A DNA stretch of 45,852 nt from Prevotella sp. (GCA_017619275.1 JAFZSR010000052.1:1-45852); one strand, 5' to 3'; positions 8,001 to 18,326 are shown, counted from the first letter of the stretch. Numbers and translations are program-made. Notes: a model not told the origin generated them from the letters alone.

Positions 8001-8491
8001 ATGCGTCGTTCAAGCTGGCAGCCGATGGCGACGACGTGCTGCTCACCGCTGCCGACAGCAGTTGGACCGACCGCATGACCTATTCCTCCATGAAGGGCGA
8101 CGAGACCGTGGGCCGCTATCCCGACGGCAGCAATCAGGTCATCACCATGAACGTGCCCACCATCGCGAAAGCCAACATCACGAGCAGCTATGCCGAGATT
8201 GTCGACCAGCCCGAGCAGAGTGGCATCAGCGACATCGCTCTTGACGAAACGATTGGGCTCAGCGTGCGCTATCTGGCCCACCGCCTGGTGCTCCGCAGCA
8301 CGATGCCAACGGCCGTCGCCCATGTGGAAATCTGCAACCTGGCCGGCCAAAAGCTTTCCGAGCACGTCGTGACCCTGCGTGACGGCTTTGCCGAGCTGAT
8401 GCTCAACGGTCTGTCTTCAGGCTATTATCTGGCACGCCTCTCCGACGGGAACGGACACCAAGCCTCCTGCAAGTTTATAAATAGACCTTAA
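5036..8491 (+). CDS. Secreted CotH-family protein with two lamin-tail domains and T9SS sorting domain
   Basis: A surface or secreted protein of 1151 residues. A signal peptide (RKKRLLFLCSLLIMGCRSLFAQ) is followed by a lamin-tail domain (LIINEVMASNAG onward, about 24-150). A beta-rich segment comes next, then a CotH kinase-like domain whose core DLDLTFNPWGRE lies at 525-536. A beta-sandwich region of about 700-890 precedes a second lamin-tail domain from about 908 (VRINEVSAAND). The last 85 or so residues look like a type A T9SS sorting domain (VEICNLAGQKLSE, SSGYYLARLSDG). CotH proteins are atypical protein kinases; the substrate here is unknown. The ATG at 5036 (or 5042) is preferred over the upstream in-frame ATG at 4832 because it begins a proper signal peptide downstream of the promoter element. 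Confidence 0.87.
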   Translation: MTMRKKRLLFLCSLLIMGCRSLFAQDGLIINEVMASNAGMVMSPAYNFDSWIEIYNPTGQSKTLTGYYLSTDPGNLTRWKMPSTIGTVPAHGFLVLWLGSDDIKTNQAPFHLDCDGGTICLTAPSGELVTSVDYPEAMSRTAWARKTDGGNEWGWTAEPTPAATNVTSHFATERLDPPVVNIGSQLFNGSLTFKVDIPEGTTLRYTTDNSMPDAQDARSADGRFTVTGSTNYVFRLFKEGYLPSVPVTRSFIQTSNTYTIPVISIVGDERYFTDSMWGIDVKGSNGKSGLGRDDPVNWNMPWDRPVNMSYITPNEGMVFNQDVNISVSGGWSRASTPRSMKLKSNKVFDGLNHLDYVFFPQKPFIRSKTLLVRNGGNDMGNFHARFTDLALTNILQRSGMDVDVQSYVQVAEYINGRFKGVLNLREPNNDKFVYANYGYDDDEIDMFENGSFSNGTADAYNSLCELATHISEDGVYDEVKRRLDVDEFINYMAVELFLGNDDWPENNAKGFRSQNDGRFRFICFDLDLTFNPWGRESFSSLNTHRSVKMVALFLNLLNNDEFRKQFIDTFCIVAGSVYEKSRAIQIVNELSSALRPMAEYDGYVPDRAANNIKNKLNNRMEEMTNRMQQFKPMQLTGVAKQSVTIASEVEGATLFVNGRQIPYSYFKGRLFQPVQLEAKAPAGYTFAGWQKASGSTIKLFEYDTTWKFYDQGELGANWRTNDFSDASWPSGEAPLGYKMAGVTTTVSYGSDSQRKNPTTYFRKTIVLNANPTSADVFQLNYQLDDGCVVWVNGQEAGRVNMPSGTVGYTTFSSTYAGDDPLTGTLEISPTLFKRGYNVIAVEVHNTSYTSGDLFWACELLTSLGAGSKEDMLTDPIIDLPEGNNVTLTACFDPLTEEERRAQGLTPVRINEVSAANDIFVNEYFKRNDWVELYNTTDDDIDVAGMYLSDKPDNPKKYQIVGGEGISTIIPAHGYLIVWCDKLEPQSQLHASFKLAADGDDVLLTAADSSWTDRMTYSSMKGDETVGRYPDGSNQVITMNVPTIAKANITSSYAEIVDQPEQSGISDIALDETIGLSVRYLAHRLVLRSTMPTAVAHVEICNLAGQKLSEHVVTLRDGFAELMLNGLSSGYYLARLSDGNGHQASCKFINRP

Positions 8492-8530
8492 AGAGCCTCG
8501 GCCCAGCTAGCTTCTAAATAGTAAAATGAC

Positions 8531-8580
8531 CATAAAAGTTGATTTTTTCATCAAATTATTTGGTAGAATCAACTTTTATG
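8531..8580 (+). promoter_or_regulatory. Inverted-repeat operator overlapping the XRE-gene promoter
   Basis: A perfect 14-base inverted repeat, CATAAAAGTTGATT at 8531-8544 and its complement at 8567-8580, is separated by 22 bases. A promoter is embedded in it: TTTG at 8559-8562, then 20 bases, then TATTTTTG at 8583-8590. One half-site therefore fills the spacer of the promoter and the other lies just upstream. This is a natural operator for the helix-turn-helix protein that follows. It could also act as a weak terminator for the CotH gene. Confidence 0.6.
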
Positions 8581-8629
8581 TTTATTTTTGGGGCAATATA
8601 ATGAAGATGAATAGGGAAAGGAGGCGTTT

Positions 8630-8947
8630 ATGAAGACTAACAAGATAATGGATGATATTCGCAGTACCATCTCGCCGGAAATGAAGTTACAGATGGAACT
8701 GTCGGTTGCTATCTCCAATCGTATTTACGACATTCTAGAGAGAAAAGGAATGTCGCAAAAGGAATTCGCTCACATGATGGGTAAGACGGAAACAGAGGTT
8801 AGCCGTTGGCTGTCGGGAACCCATAACCTTACATTGGCTACCATCTGCAAAATATCTATTGCCCTGGGTGAAGATATTGTCAGAGTGGTGGGCGGTTCGT
8901 ATCAACCTGTTTATGATATCGAACCTATGGTGGCTGCTGAGCCATGA
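8630..8947 (+). CDS. XRE-family helix-turn-helix regulator (antitoxin-like)
   Basis: A 105-residue cytosolic DNA-binding protein. The helix-turn-helix spans about residues 32-88: KGMSQKEFAHMMGKTETEVSRWLSG is interrupted only by the turn, followed by HNLTLATICKISIALG. This resembles the antitoxins of HigBA/RelBE-like modules. No toxin gene is found on either side: the CotH gene is upstream, and a convergent exported-protein gene downstream. It is preceded by a strong Shine-Dalgarno (AAGGAGG about 8 bases before the ATG), which is unusual in Bacteroidetes, and by an inverted-repeat operator at 8531-8580, pointing to autoregulation. It is more AT rich than its neighbours. It may be an orphan antitoxin or a stand-alone repressor. 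Confidence 0.85.
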   Translation: MKTNKIMDDIRSTISPEMKLQMELSVAISNRIYDILERKGMSQKEFAHMMGKTETEVSRWLSGTHNLTLATICKISIALGEDIVRVVGGSYQPVYDIEPMVAAEP

Positions 8948-8974
8948 CTATGCCAGTGCAGCTTGCGGATAATC

Positions 8975-9012
8975 AATTAAAAACTACAGGGAGCTCATTA
9001 CTGAGCCCCCTG
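8975..9012 (-). terminator. Rho-independent terminator of the small exported protein gene
   Basis: The hairpin CAGGG-a-GCTCA / TGAGC-c-CCCTG (8987-9012) has one internal mismatch and a 4-base loop. On the minus strand it is followed by TAGTTTTTAA, a T-rich tail. It lies about 40 bases after the stop of the gene at 9054-9665. Confidence 0.7.
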
Positions 9013-9053
9013 CGTGTGTCCTTCTTGCGAAGGCATATAGAGAGTTTGCGGGA

Positions 9054-9665
9054 TTAGCGGCGTCCAGCTCCGAAGCTGCCCGAACTACGGCTGGTGTTCT
9101 GCGCTGTGCGATGGTTGGGCGTGCCATGCCCCCTGTTGTCGTGATGAACAGTGGCACCTGCGTGGCCTGCATCGCGCCAGCCCCTGTCGTTGTTGGGATG
9201 AGCTACGGGACGGTCGTTACGCCAGCCGGCATAGAAGCGATCGCTCTTTCTATTGTTTCCACCCCTGTAGTGAACGAACACCGACGGACGGCCCTTGAAG
9301 AAGAGACCCCTATCAGTATAGTGACCATAGATGTCGAATCTCCAGCCACCAGCGTGCCACGACACGGGACGATAGAAGTAGCTCACTGCGATGAACTTCT
9401 CATACTGCCAAGGGGTCAGCACATACTTCAGGTCGGCATTGCGACGGTTCCACCAAGGACCGTAGACATCTGCACGGCTGTCGACACTCAGCAAGTAGTC
9501 GAGGTTGATTTCATACACTGCGTCATATTGTGCTGCGGTCAGGTTCAGCTCGTAGGCCATCTTGTCGCTCAGGAACAGGGCCTCGCTCTTTGCCACCGTG
9601 TAGCTCATTGCGTTGGCCGAGATGGTCATGACCATCATCAGTGCCAGGGTAAAAATCTTCTTCAT
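9054..9665 (-). CDS. Exported hypothetical protein, basic/histidine-rich C terminus
   Basis: A 203-residue protein with a clear signal peptide (MKKIFTLALMMVMTISANA). The mature N-terminal part has helices built around LNLTAAQYDAVYEINLDYL and LTPWQYEKFIAV, an arrangement reminiscent of LTxxQ/Spy-like periplasmic proteins. The rest is rich in Arg, His, Asn, Gly and Tyr and looks disordered or nucleic-acid/metal binding. It is probably periplasmic. I do not recognise a named family. It has its own terminator at 8975-9012 and converges on the XRE gene. Confidence 0.8.
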   Translation of the reverse strand: MKKIFTLALMMVMTISANAMSYTVAKSEALFLSDKMAYELNLTAAQYDAVYEINLDYLLSVDSRADVYGPWWNRRNADLKYVLTPWQYEKFIAVSYFYRPVSWHAGGWRFDIYGHYTDRGLFFKGRPSVFVHYRGGNNRKSDRFYAGWRNDRPVAHPNNDRGWRDAGHAGATVHHDNRGHGTPNHRTAQNTSRSSGSFGAGRR

Positions 9666-9878
9666 AATTGTATCTCCTATTCTTTAATTGTTAAACCATT
9701 TTGTTTCCTTTTCTCACTATCATTGACGAATAGAAAGGGGCGGGAGGGCTGGGATTATCCCTAAAACGTGGTAGTGTTTTCCCTAAAGATGTAAGGGATT
9801 TTCATATCCCTTTGGGGCATCGATTCATTTGATTAACCGGCTTTTCATGGCCGATGCATACTTTTTCGGACATTTTTC

Positions 9879-9909
9879 TTTGCCTTTTGCCCACAAATTC
9901 GTAATTTTG
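9879..9909 (+). promoter_or_regulatory. Bacteroidetes-type promoter of the HAD phosphatase gene
   Basis: TTTG at 9879-9882, a 19-base spacer and TAATTTTG at 9902-9909 followed by C match the consensus exactly. It lies 22 bases before the ATG at 9932. The rest of the 266-base gap (9666-9931) holds the leader of the divergent gene and no further structure that I can identify. Confidence 0.75.
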
Positions 9910-9931
9910 CATCGAATGTTTAAACTGCATT

Positions 9932-10614
<683 letters not shown>

Positions 10615-10615
<1 letters not shown>

Positions 10616-12786
10616 TGAAACGACTACTAACGATGATGATGCTGGCGGCCATCAGCTGCACCGCCCTCGCCCAGGGCACCGTGGCCGACTACCAGCGTTC
10701 GAGTGCCATCCGTGGCAAGTATTCGAACAAGATGACTAATGGCGATGTGAATGTGCGCCGCATGCGTGGCGAAGGCCACAAGTTTTGGTACTCCGTTTGG
10801 AACGGTGACTCCACCGTGTATAAGGAGGTGGATGCCGACAAGAACACGGTGACGCTGTTGCCTGGCAACCCCGAGGAGCCACGCCAGCGCCGCTGGCAGG
10901 GAGGCGGTAGAGGTCCCCAGCGCCACTGGGCAGAGGTGCCCGACGAGAAAGACGGCTGGCAGCGCTCGCCCATCGACTCCACGCTCTCTGTCTTCCACCG
11001 CGACAATAACCTGTGGACCCGACAAGGCGGCATAGAGAAGCCACTCACCACCAACGGCGACAGCACCAACTATTACTCGGCATGGGGACGCTTCTCGGCC
11101 GATGGCCGCTACTATGCTACCGTGCGCATCAAGCCCGCGCCGAAGCATTACTATTATTATGTGGAGGCTTCCCCACGCCCAATGTTCAACGCTCAACGTC
11201 CAATGTTCAACGCTCAACGTTCACCGTCCAACGTTCACCGTTCACCGTTCACCGTCCAACAGCCCGTTCTCCATAAGCTGGAGTATGCAAAGCCCGGCGA
11301 CTCGCTCAACTATCGCGTGCCCGTAGTGGTGGAGGTGGCCACGGGGCGTGTGGTGGAACCTTCCACAGAGCTGTTCAAGCAACAATATGATGTGAGCGCC
11401 CCCCGCTGGGACAAGAACAACCGCACGCTCACCTTCACCTTCAACGAGCGCGGACATCACACCTATCGCCTGTTGGAATTAGACGCCGAGACGGGACAGG
11501 TGCGCACGCTCATCGAGGAGAAGAACGACAAATATGTGAACTATAACCGCCTCTACCGACACGACTTCGACGACGGGCGGCGCATCCTTTGGACCAGCGA
11601 GCGCGACGGCCGCAACCACATCTATCTCTACGACAGGGAGAAGGCTCAGCTCATCCGCCAGGTGACGAAGGGCGAGTTCTACGTGCGCAACATTGTTCAT
11701 GTCGACGAGAAGCAGGGCATCGTCTATTTCACGGCCAACGGCATGAACAAGGATGAAGACCCTTATCTGATTCATTATTATAAAATCAAGCTCGACGGCA
11801 AGGGTCTTACCTGTCTGACGCCCGAAGAGGGCAACCATCGCGCCACCTTCACCGAAGACATGCAATACCTCATCGACACCTACAGCACCGTGCTGAATCC
11901 TCCCGTCACCGTGCTTCGGCGTGCGAAAGACGGAAAGGTGATGCGCACCCTGGAGACGGCCGACATCACCCGCCTCGTGGCGGAGGGCTGGAAGGCGCCG
12001 GAGGTGTTCGTGGCTCCCGGCCGCGACGGCGTCACCCCGATGTGGGGCCTCATCCAGCGTCCCTCGAACTTCGACCCGCAGAAGAAATATCCCATCATAG
12101 AATACATCTACAGCGGTCCTGGCGACCAGTATGTGCCCAAGACGTTCACGCCATGGCTCTATTATCTGCAGGACTTGGCCGAGCTGGGGTTCATCGTCGT
12201 TCAGCTCGACGCCATGACCACCTCGTTCCGCACGCGGGCCTTTGAGGAGGTGTGCTACAAGAACCTGAAGGACGCCGGACTGCCCGACCGCATTGCCTGG
12301 ATTAAGGCGGCCGCTGCCAAGTACCCCTACATGGACATCGACCGCGTGGGTATCTATGGCTGCTCCGCCGGCGGACAGAACGCCATGGCGGCTGTGCTGT
12401 GGCATGGCGACTTCTACAAATGCGCCTACGCCGCCTGCGGTTGCCACGACAACCGCATGGACAAGATTTGGTGGAACGAGCAATGGATGTCCTATCCCCT
12501 CGACAGCAGCTATGTGGAGTGCAGCAACGTAGAGAACGCTTGGCGCTTGGAGCGTCCGCTGATGCTCGTCGTGGGCGAGATGGACGACAATGTGGACCCG
12601 GCCTCCACCATGCAGGTGGTGGCAGCACTGCAACGAGCCGGCAAAGATTTCGAGTTGGTGGTCATCCCCGGCGCTCGCCACACCATGGGCGAAACCTTCG
12701 GCGAGCACAAGCGGGCCGACTTCTTCGTGCGCCATCTGCTCGGCGTGGAGCCGCCAAAGTGGAACGAGCTAAAAGCCAGGAATTAG
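10615..12786 (+). CDS. Dipeptidyl-peptidase IV-like serine peptidase (family S9)
   Basis: An exported peptidase of 723 residues: signal peptide (KRLLTMMMLAAISCTALAQ), a DPP-IV N-terminal beta-propeller (about 90-450) and a C-terminal alpha/beta hydrolase domain. The triad is visible: Ser584 in YGCSAGG, Asp657/658 in EMDDNVDP and His689 in GARHTMGE. Such enzymes clip dipeptides (classically after Pro) from peptide N termini in the periplasm. Residues about 188-216 are encoded by a 12-unit heptad array that forms a repetitive, Asn/Gln/Arg-rich loop absent from typical family members. The ATG at 10615 starts the signal peptide; an ATG at 10597 lies within repeat sequence. The stop codon (12784-12786) again falls in a heptad array. 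Confidence 0.9.
11177..11260 (+). repeat. In-frame heptad array, GTTCAAC family (12 units)
   Basis: Twelve 7-base units (GTTCAAC, GCTCAAC, GTCCAAT, GTTCACC and GTCCAAC variants) occupy 84 bases, divisible by both 3 and 7, so the peptidase frame is kept. Gain or loss of one or two units would shift the frame. The same consensus recurs in the sense strand of the gene at 32791-36834. Confidence 0.93.
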
Positions 12787-12805
12787 TAATTTGTAATTCG
12801 TAATT
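12778..12805 (+). repeat. Short heptad array, NGTAATT family (4 units)
   Basis: AGGAATT, AGTAATT, TGTAATT and CGTAATT run in register, contain the peptidase stop codon (12784-12786) and end 6 bases before the obgE ATG at 12812. Confidence 0.8.
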
Positions 12806-12811
12806 ATATCG

Positions 12812-14041
12812 ATGGAATCGAATTTTGTTGACTATGTGAAAATATTGTGCCGCTCGGGCAAGGGCGGGCGTGGGTCGATGCACCTGCGCCACGTGAAATA
12901 CAACCCCAACGGGGGTCCCGACGGCGGCGATGGGGGCCGTGGCGGCGACATCATCCTGCGCGGCAACCACAACTACTGGACGCTGCTGCACCTGCGCTAC
13001 GAGCGCCACATCTTTGCCGAGCACGGCGGCAACGGCGGCAAGGACAAGTGCCACGGCACCGACGGCAAGGATGTCTACATCGACGTGCCCTGCGGCACCG
13101 TGGTCTACAATGCCGAGACGGGCAAATACATTTGCGACGTGACCTACGACGGACAGGAGGTGGTGCTGCTAAAAGGCGGGCGCGGCGGACTGGGCAACTT
13201 CCAGTTCCGCTCGGCCACCAACCAAGCCCCACGCTATGCCCAGCCCGGCGAGCCTATGCAGGAGATGACCATCATCATGGAGCTGAAGCTGCTGGCCGAC
13301 GTGGGTCTGGTGGGCTTCCCCAATGCGGGAAAGTCGACGCTCGTCAGCGCCCTGAGCAACGCCAAGCCGAAGATTGCCAACTATCCCTTTACCACGATGG
13401 AGCCCTCGCTGGGCATCGTGGGCTATCGCGACGGCATGTCGTTTGTGATGGCCGACATCCCCGGCATCATCGAAGGTGCCGCCGAGGGTCGCGGCTTGGG
13501 TCTGCGCTTCCTGCGCCACATTGAGCGCAACTCGCTGCTCCTCTTCATGGTGCCCGGCGACACCGACAACATCCTGCGCGAATACAACATCCTGCTCGAC
13601 GAGCTGCGCAAGTTCAACCCCGAGTTGCTGTCGAAACAGCGCGTGCTGGCCATCACCAAGTGCGACCTGCTCGACGAGGAGCTGATAGCGATGCTGCGCC
13701 AGGAAATTAAAGACCTCACAACCCCCACTACCCCCACTCAGCCCATTCAACCCATTCAACCCATTCAGTCAATCCCCATCGTCTTCATCTCTGCAGTCAC
13801 CAACTACGGCCTCGACGAGCTGAAGGACGTGCTCTGGCGCGAGCTGAACAGCGAGAGCAACAAGCTGCAGACCATACAGGCCGACGACCGACTTGTGCAC
13901 CGCGACAAGGACATGACCGTCTTTGCCCAAGAGCTGATAGACGAAAACGCCGACGACGACATTGAGTATGTCGACGACGGCGATATAGAAGACCTTGACG
14001 ATTTTGAATACGACGAGGACCTTGACGATGGCGAGGCTTAG
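12812..14041 (+). CDS. obgE: Obg-family GTPase with in-frame repeat insertion
   Basis: An essential ribosome-associated GTPase of 409 residues. The glycine-rich Obg fold covers about 1-160 ([36 protein letters not shown]). The G domain follows with GFPNAGKS at 168-175 (G1), [16 protein letters not shown] (G3), TKCD at 282-285 (G4) and FISA near 325-328 (G5). Residues 304-321 ([18 protein letters not shown]) are encoded by six 9-base repeat units and lie in the loop between G4 and G5. The tail from about 380 is very acidic (Asp/Glu-rich), common in Bacteroidetes Obg. Its TAG stop overlaps the TAA of the convergent protease gene. Confidence 0.95.
   Translation: MESNFVDYVKILCRSGKGGRGSMHLRHVKYNPNGGPDGGDGGRGGDIILRGNHNYWTLLHLRYERHIFAEHGGNGGKDKCHGTDGKDVYIDVPCGTVVYNAETGKYICDVTYDGQEVVLLKGGRGGLGNFQFRSATNQAPRYAQPGEPMQEMTIIMELKLLADVGLVGFPNAGKSTLVSALSNAKPKIANYPFTTMEPSLGIVGYRDGMSFVMADIPGIIEGAAEGRGLGLRFLRHIERNSLLLFMVPGDTDNILREYNILLDELRKFNPELLSKQRVLAITKCDLLDEELIAMLRQEIKDLTTPTTPTQPIQPIQPIQSIPIVFISAVTNYGLDELKDVLWRELNSESNKLQTIQADDRLVHRDKDMTVFAQELIDENADDDIEYVDDGDIEDLDDFEYDEDLDDGEA
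13721..13774 (+). repeat. In-frame nonamer array inside obgE (6 units)
   Basis: Two ACCCCCACT units followed by CAGCCCATT, CAACCCATT, CAACCCATT and the degenerate CAGTCAATC make 54 bases and 18 codons. A period of 9 preserves the frame whatever the unit number, unlike the heptad arrays elsewhere in the window. Confidence 0.88.
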
Positions 14042-17000
14042 CGCCTCACCACCATCTTAAAGGTTGTCGTGGCTGTCTTCAGCAGATAGATGCCGCTTGG
14101 CAACTGCAATTGGCCGATATGCCCAGCAAGCGTGTCGGCCACTTTCTTTCCCCTGACATCATACACAGCCACCTTCTCGCCAGCGGGCAACGTCATGGCA
14201 TCGATACCGGAGAAATCCTGAATCAACACGGGTTTCTGAGTCATAGCCAGGTTCTTCACCGTCTGAGCGTTCACCACGGCGGTGGTGAGGATGCCGGTGA
14301 TGTCGAAGAACTTATAGGCTGTGCCGCCCTCGAAAGGTTCCGAGAGGTCAAAGGTGTTGTTGATGCGCACGAAGTTGTCGCCGTCAACGACATACAGGCC
14401 AGCCATTCCTTCCACGCTCTGCATCATCACATTGCGCAGCACAATCAGGTCGGCCAAGTCGGCCACGGTGAGCTGGCTCACGGTCACCTCGCGCAGCTCC
14501 GGCTGCTGACCGTCGGTGATGGTAAGCTCGTCGGCATTCGTTTCGCCCTCGATAGGCCTCAGCTCCGGCATCTGCTCGTTCAACATGAAGCTACCGCCGA
14601 CACGGCCATTGAGCACGTCGCCAGCCTTCAGCTGCAGTCCCGTGGAGGCGAAGCGGATGGCACTCGTGGCATCGCGCACATACGCGTCATGCATAAATGT
14701 ATAGAGCACCTGGGCATTGTTGAGCGTCAGATAGGCTTCTGAGCCAGGCTCCAGAGCCTTGAAGTGGGCAATGTCTTCCACGGTGGCGCGAGGCTCAGTC
14801 ACGGTGAGCATGGTCTGGGCCTTAAGACCGTTGTCCACATTCGTAACGGTGATGGTGGCGGAGCCGCTGGCCACAGCATGCAAGACGCCATCGGCACCGA
14901 CGGTGGCCACCTGCTCATCGCTGGAGGCGAAGGTGAGGAACACGTCGGCATCGGCGGGCGTCAACACGGGAGCGAGGGTAGTTTCATCGCCTACGACCAG
15001 CTGCATGGTGGCGGGCAGACTGATGCCCGTCAGCTCGGTGTAGGCAGCTGCGGTGGGCGACTTCAACAGATACAGCTCGTCGATGATTTGTCCGTTCAGA
15101 GTGTTGGTGCCAAAGATGGCGGTGATGTCGTAGCGTTTATTCAAGTCGGTGGGCACGGTGATGCGCGGGTTGGTGACGCCCAGCGTGTTGTAGAGGCGGT
15201 AGCGCTTGCTGCCCAGCACGGCAAACACGCCGCCGTCGTTCACCAGTTGAGCCTTCTCCACCAACACCATGTTGGCATAGTACTCATCACCCAGCTGACT
15301 GATGTGCAGGGCAATGGGCTCCACATTTCCACCCTGGCTGATGGTCAGGTTGTCGGCATTGGTGCTGCCCTCGATGGGCCTCAGCTCCGGCATCTGGTTG
15401 TTCAGCACATAGCAACCATAGACGCGGCCGTTGAGCACGTCGCCGGCCTTCAGCTGCAGTCCGGTGGCCGCGAAGCGGATGGCACCGCTGGCATCGCGCA
15501 CGTAGGCATTGTTACTCTTCACAAAGAGCACCTCGGCATTGTTGAGCACCAGGTCGGCCTCGCCCCCCAGCGGCAAAGCCTTGAAGTGGGCGATGTCCTC
15601 TGCGGTGGTGCGGTCGCCCACGGTGAGCACGGTCGTTGCTTGCAGCCCGTTGTTCATATTCGTCACAGTGATGGTGGTGGTGCCGCTGGCCAAGGTGTGC
15701 AGAACGCCGTTGGCATTGACGGTGGCCACCTCCTCATCGCTCGAAGCGTAGGTGAGGAACACGTCGGCGTTGGCGGGTGTCAGTTCAGGCATGAGGGGCT
15801 TAAACCGGTCTGTAGGCAGCACCATGGTAGGAGGCAGACTGATGTCAGTCAGCTCTACGTAGGTGGTGGCGGTGGGCGACTTCAACAGATACAGCTCTTC
15901 AATCACCTCGCCATTCAGGGTGTTGGTGCCAAAGATGGCCGTGATATCGTAGCGGCGGTTCATGTTGGTGGGCACCACGATGCGCGGGCTGGTGATGCCC
16001 AGCGTGTTGTAAAGTCGATAGCGCTTGTCGCCCAGCACGGCATATACGCCGCCATCGTTCACCAACTGTGCCTTCTCCACCAGCACCATATTGGCATAAT
16101 ATTGTTCACCCAACTGACTGATATGCACATTCACAGGCTCCACATCGCCTCCCTCGTCAACGGTAATGCCGGTGGCCATGGTCAGCCCTTCCACGCTGGT
16201 CATCACGGGCATCTTCACGGGACTGGTCTTCTTTCCATAGATGCAGCCATTGAGCACATTGCCCTTCGTGGCGGTCAAACCAAGTCCACGCAGGATGAGG
16301 CTACCCGTGGCATCGCGAACGTAGGTGTCGCCCTTACCGCTGTAGAGCACCTGCGCATTCGTAAGCGTGAGCAAGGCCTCCGTGTCGTCGGCCAACTCCA
16401 AGAAGTTGGCGATGCCATCGGCCACAGTGCAATTCTTCACCATGACGGTGCAGGTGGCTTGCAGCGATTCGTTGGCCGTCAGCGTGATTTGGGCGATACC
16501 CTCGCTGATGCCCACCACCACACCTTCGGGTGTCACGGTGGCCACCTGTTCGTTGTCGCTGCTCCACACAAAGGTATATGGGGCATAGTCGGGATAGCGT
16601 ACGGGATTCAGTTGCAAGGAGGTGCCCACGCCCAGCATCACCTGTTCGACGAGCGTGACGGAGAGGAGCGAGTTGGCATCAAAGACATCAAAGGTCACCA
16701 CGCCGTTGCTCTCCTCGATGTTGTCCAGTCCCAGCGGGGTAATCTTGCCCGACCACGAGCGCAAGTTAGCCGGCGTGGTCAGGTTGTCGAGTCGGTGTAC
16801 CATCCTTGTACCTGGGAAGGGGTCACTGGCGGTGCCGTAGTAATAACCACCGCTCATATAAGGCCCACCAGCACGCACCAGTTCGTAGTAAGGATGGTCT
16901 GGATTGTCGTTCACGGTGTTATAAGTCCACACCTGGTTGTTGGTACTATCGACGCGGAAGACAAGCATACCATGGCCCGGCAGCTCGGAGTCCCATTTCT

Positions 17001-18297
17001 CATGCTGGCGGTTCTCAAGGATAAAGTATTCCTTCTTCACCTGCGAATTGATGCGGTATCCAGCGTTGCTTTGGCCGATGTTTTCCAAGCTGAAGCTGCC
17101 TGGCTCTTCGATGAGCTGCGGCGTGGCAAAGCCAAGGGCATAGCGCTCAAAGAGTGAATAGGCGCAGGGGGTACGGCCGTAGTTATAGTCGGCGCCATTG
17201 GCCATCACCGACCATTCGCCGGGATCGATGCACATGCCAGGATATTCATTGTCGGTATCGTAGAAATCGGGCAAGCCCAACACATGGCTGAACTCGTGGC
17301 ACATCGTGCCGATGCCCTCCAGGATGCTCCAGTCGTAGCTCTCGTAGCCAAAGAGCTCGGTGCTACAGGCATAGCGGCCCAGCAGCACGCCGTCTTTGCG
17401 AGTACGCATATAGCCCAGGTCCGACTGGTGCGGCCACAGCAGGCGGGGGTCGTTGCCCTGTATATAGGCAGCGTTGCCAGCGAAGATGAAGTAGATCATG
17501 TCCACCACGCCATCGTTGTTAACATCGTAGTCTTTGAAGTTCACCTGCGAGTCGGCAGCGGTGCAGGCATCAACGAACAGTTGACCGCCGCCCGTGAAGT
17601 CCTTGCCACCAGGGAAGTATTGGCTGCGATTGATTTGCACAGGACCCACCACATCGAAGGTGGGGTCGAAGATGCCGTTGCTGTTGTCATAGAAATAGTC
17701 GCGCATGCTACCTGTGCACTGCAGTGTCTTGCTACCCAGCCAATAGGGCAGTGTGGGGTTGGTGCGCTCCTCGCCGGTGTAGTTCGGCTGGTTAATCATC
17801 TGCTGCATGATGTCGGCATAGTCGTCGTACTGGAACTGGCAGTCGTTATATTCCACCAGCAGCACCAAGCCCTTGAAGGCCGAATAGTCGTAGCGCTGGG
17901 CACGGCTGGCCTCGGCAGCCCTGCGGCGGCTTTCGGCATTCTGCTGCTTCAGCTGCTTCATCTGTGCGCTCATCTGGGGCTTCAGCTGTCCCGTCTGCTG
18001 CAGGAAGGCCAGTTCCTGGGCCGAGCGCTGGGCGGCATCGTGGGCCACCAGCGTGGTGGGTATCAGCTGTCCGTCGCTGTCGAGCTGGGCATAGACGTAA
18101 GCACCGTTGGCATCCTTCACCAAGGCAAAACCGTCGGCAGTGGTGTTATAGTGCAGATACTCATCACCCACCAAGCGCAGACTCAGGCGGGTGCCGTCGG
18201 GCTGATTCACGCTTACCGTGCCGCGAAGGGCGGGGCGTGCCCATGCCGATGCCACACCAAGCAGCACCGACAACATCAAGATCATTGTTTTCTTCAT
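14038..18297 (-). CDS. M6-family secreted metalloprotease with Big_2 modules and sorting domain
   Basis: An exported protein of 1419 residues. A signal peptide ([19 protein letters not shown]) and propeptide precede an M6 (immune inhibitor A-like) zinc peptidase domain of about 140-560. The zinc motif [11 protein letters not shown] starts at His334. Then come three Ig-like Big_2 segments (motifs [45 protein letters not shown]), alternating with OB-like modules (YVRDATGS / YVRDASGAI / YVRDATSAI). The C terminus ([23 protein letters not shown]) resembles a T9SS type A sorting domain. The modules repeat at DNA level with an offset of about 820 bases. It would be secreted and digest extracellular protein. 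Promoter at 18327-18358. Confidence 0.9.
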   Translation of the reverse strand: MKKTMILMLSVLLGVASAWARPALRGTVSVNQPDGTRLSLRLVGDEYLHYNTTADGFALVKDANGAYVYAQLDSDGQLIPTTLVAHDAAQRSAQELAFLQQTGQLKPQMSAQMKQLKQQNAESRRRAAEASRAQRYDYSAFKGLVLLVEYNDCQFQYDDYADIMQQMINQPNYTGEERTNPTLPYWLGSKTLQCTGSMRDYFYDNSNGIFDPTFDVVGPVQINRSQYFPGGKDFTGGGQLFVDACTAADSQVNFKDYDVNNDGVVDMIYFIFAGNAAYIQGNDPRLLWPHQSDLGYMRTRKDGVLLGRYACSTELFGYESYDWSILEGIGTMCHEFSHVLGLPDFYDTDNEYPGMCIDPGEWSVMANGADYNYGRTPCAYSLFERYALGFATPQLIEEPGSFSLENIGQSNAGYRINSQVKKEYFILENRQHEKWDSELPGHGMLVFRVDSTNNQVWTYNTVNDNPDHPYYELVRAGGPYMSGGYYYGTASDPFPGTRMVHRLDNLTTPANLRSWSGKITPLGLDNIEESNGVVTFDVFDANSLLSVTLVEQVMLGVGTSLQLNPVRYPDYAPYTFVWSSDNEQVATVTPEGVVVGISEGIAQITLTANESLQATCTVMVKNCTVADGIANFLELADDTEALLTLTNAQVLYSGKGDTYVRDATGSLILRGLGLTATKGNVLNGCIYGKKTSPVKMPVMTSVEGLTMATGITVDEGGDVEPVNVHISQLGEQYYANMVLVEKAQLVNDGGVYAVLGDKRYRLYNTLGITSPRIVVPTNMNRRYDITAIFGTNTLNGEVIEELYLLKSPTATTYVELTDISLPPTMVLPTDRFKPLMPELTPANADVFLTYASSDEEVATVNANGVLHTLASGTTTITVTNMNNGLQATTVLTVGDRTTAEDIAHFKALPLGGEADLVLNNAEVLFVKSNNAYVRDASGAIRFAATGLQLKAGDVLNGRVYGCYVLNNQMPELRPIEGSTNADNLTISQGGNVEPIALHISQLGDEYYANMVLVEKAQLVNDGGVFAVLGSKRYRLYNTLGVTNPRITVPTDLNKRYDITAIFGTNTLNGQIIDELYLLKSPTAAAYTELTGISLPATMQLVVGDETTLAPVLTPADADVFLTFASSDEQVATVGADGVLHAVASGSATITVTNVDNGLKAQTMLTVTEPRATVEDIAHFKALEPGSEAYLTLNNAQVLYTFMHDAYVRDATSAIRFASTGLQLKAGDVLNGRVGGSFMLNEQMPELRPIEGETNADELTITDGQQPELREVTVSQLTVADLADLIVLRNVMMQSVEGMAGLYVVDGDNFVRINNTFDLSEPFEGGTAYKFFDITGILTTAVVNAQTVKNLAMTQKPVLIQDFSGIDAMTLPAGEKVAVYDVRGKKVADTLAGHIGQLQLPSGIYLLKTATTTFKMVVRR
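15053..15300 (-). repeat. Intragenic direct repeat, copy A (second copy near 15872-16119)
   Basis: This stretch of the M6 protease gene recurs about 819 bases away (273 codons) at 15872-16119 with very few differences. Both copies encode the same run of motifs, including [19 protein letters not shown] and [11 protein letters not shown] third, more diverged module is present nearer the C terminus. The similarity points to recent internal duplication or gene conversion. Confidence 0.8.
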
Positions 18298-18326
18298 TAT
18301 CCTTGTTATTTTTCAATTTCAGCGTG

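Noticed and set aside
8531-8590. Terminator for the CotH gene as the main role of the inverted repeat
   Set aside because: The 22-base loop and lack of a T run after the second arm fit an operator better.
9666-9931. Possible RNA gene in the intergenic gap
   Set aside because: Apart from the promoter at 9879-9909 no stable structure or tRNA-like pattern was seen.
14764-17157. Long plus-strand frame of nearly 800 codons opposite the M6 protease
   Set aside because: It is a mirror of a GC-biased gene: composition is His/Gly/Val rich with no motif, and the opposite strand encodes a clear protease.
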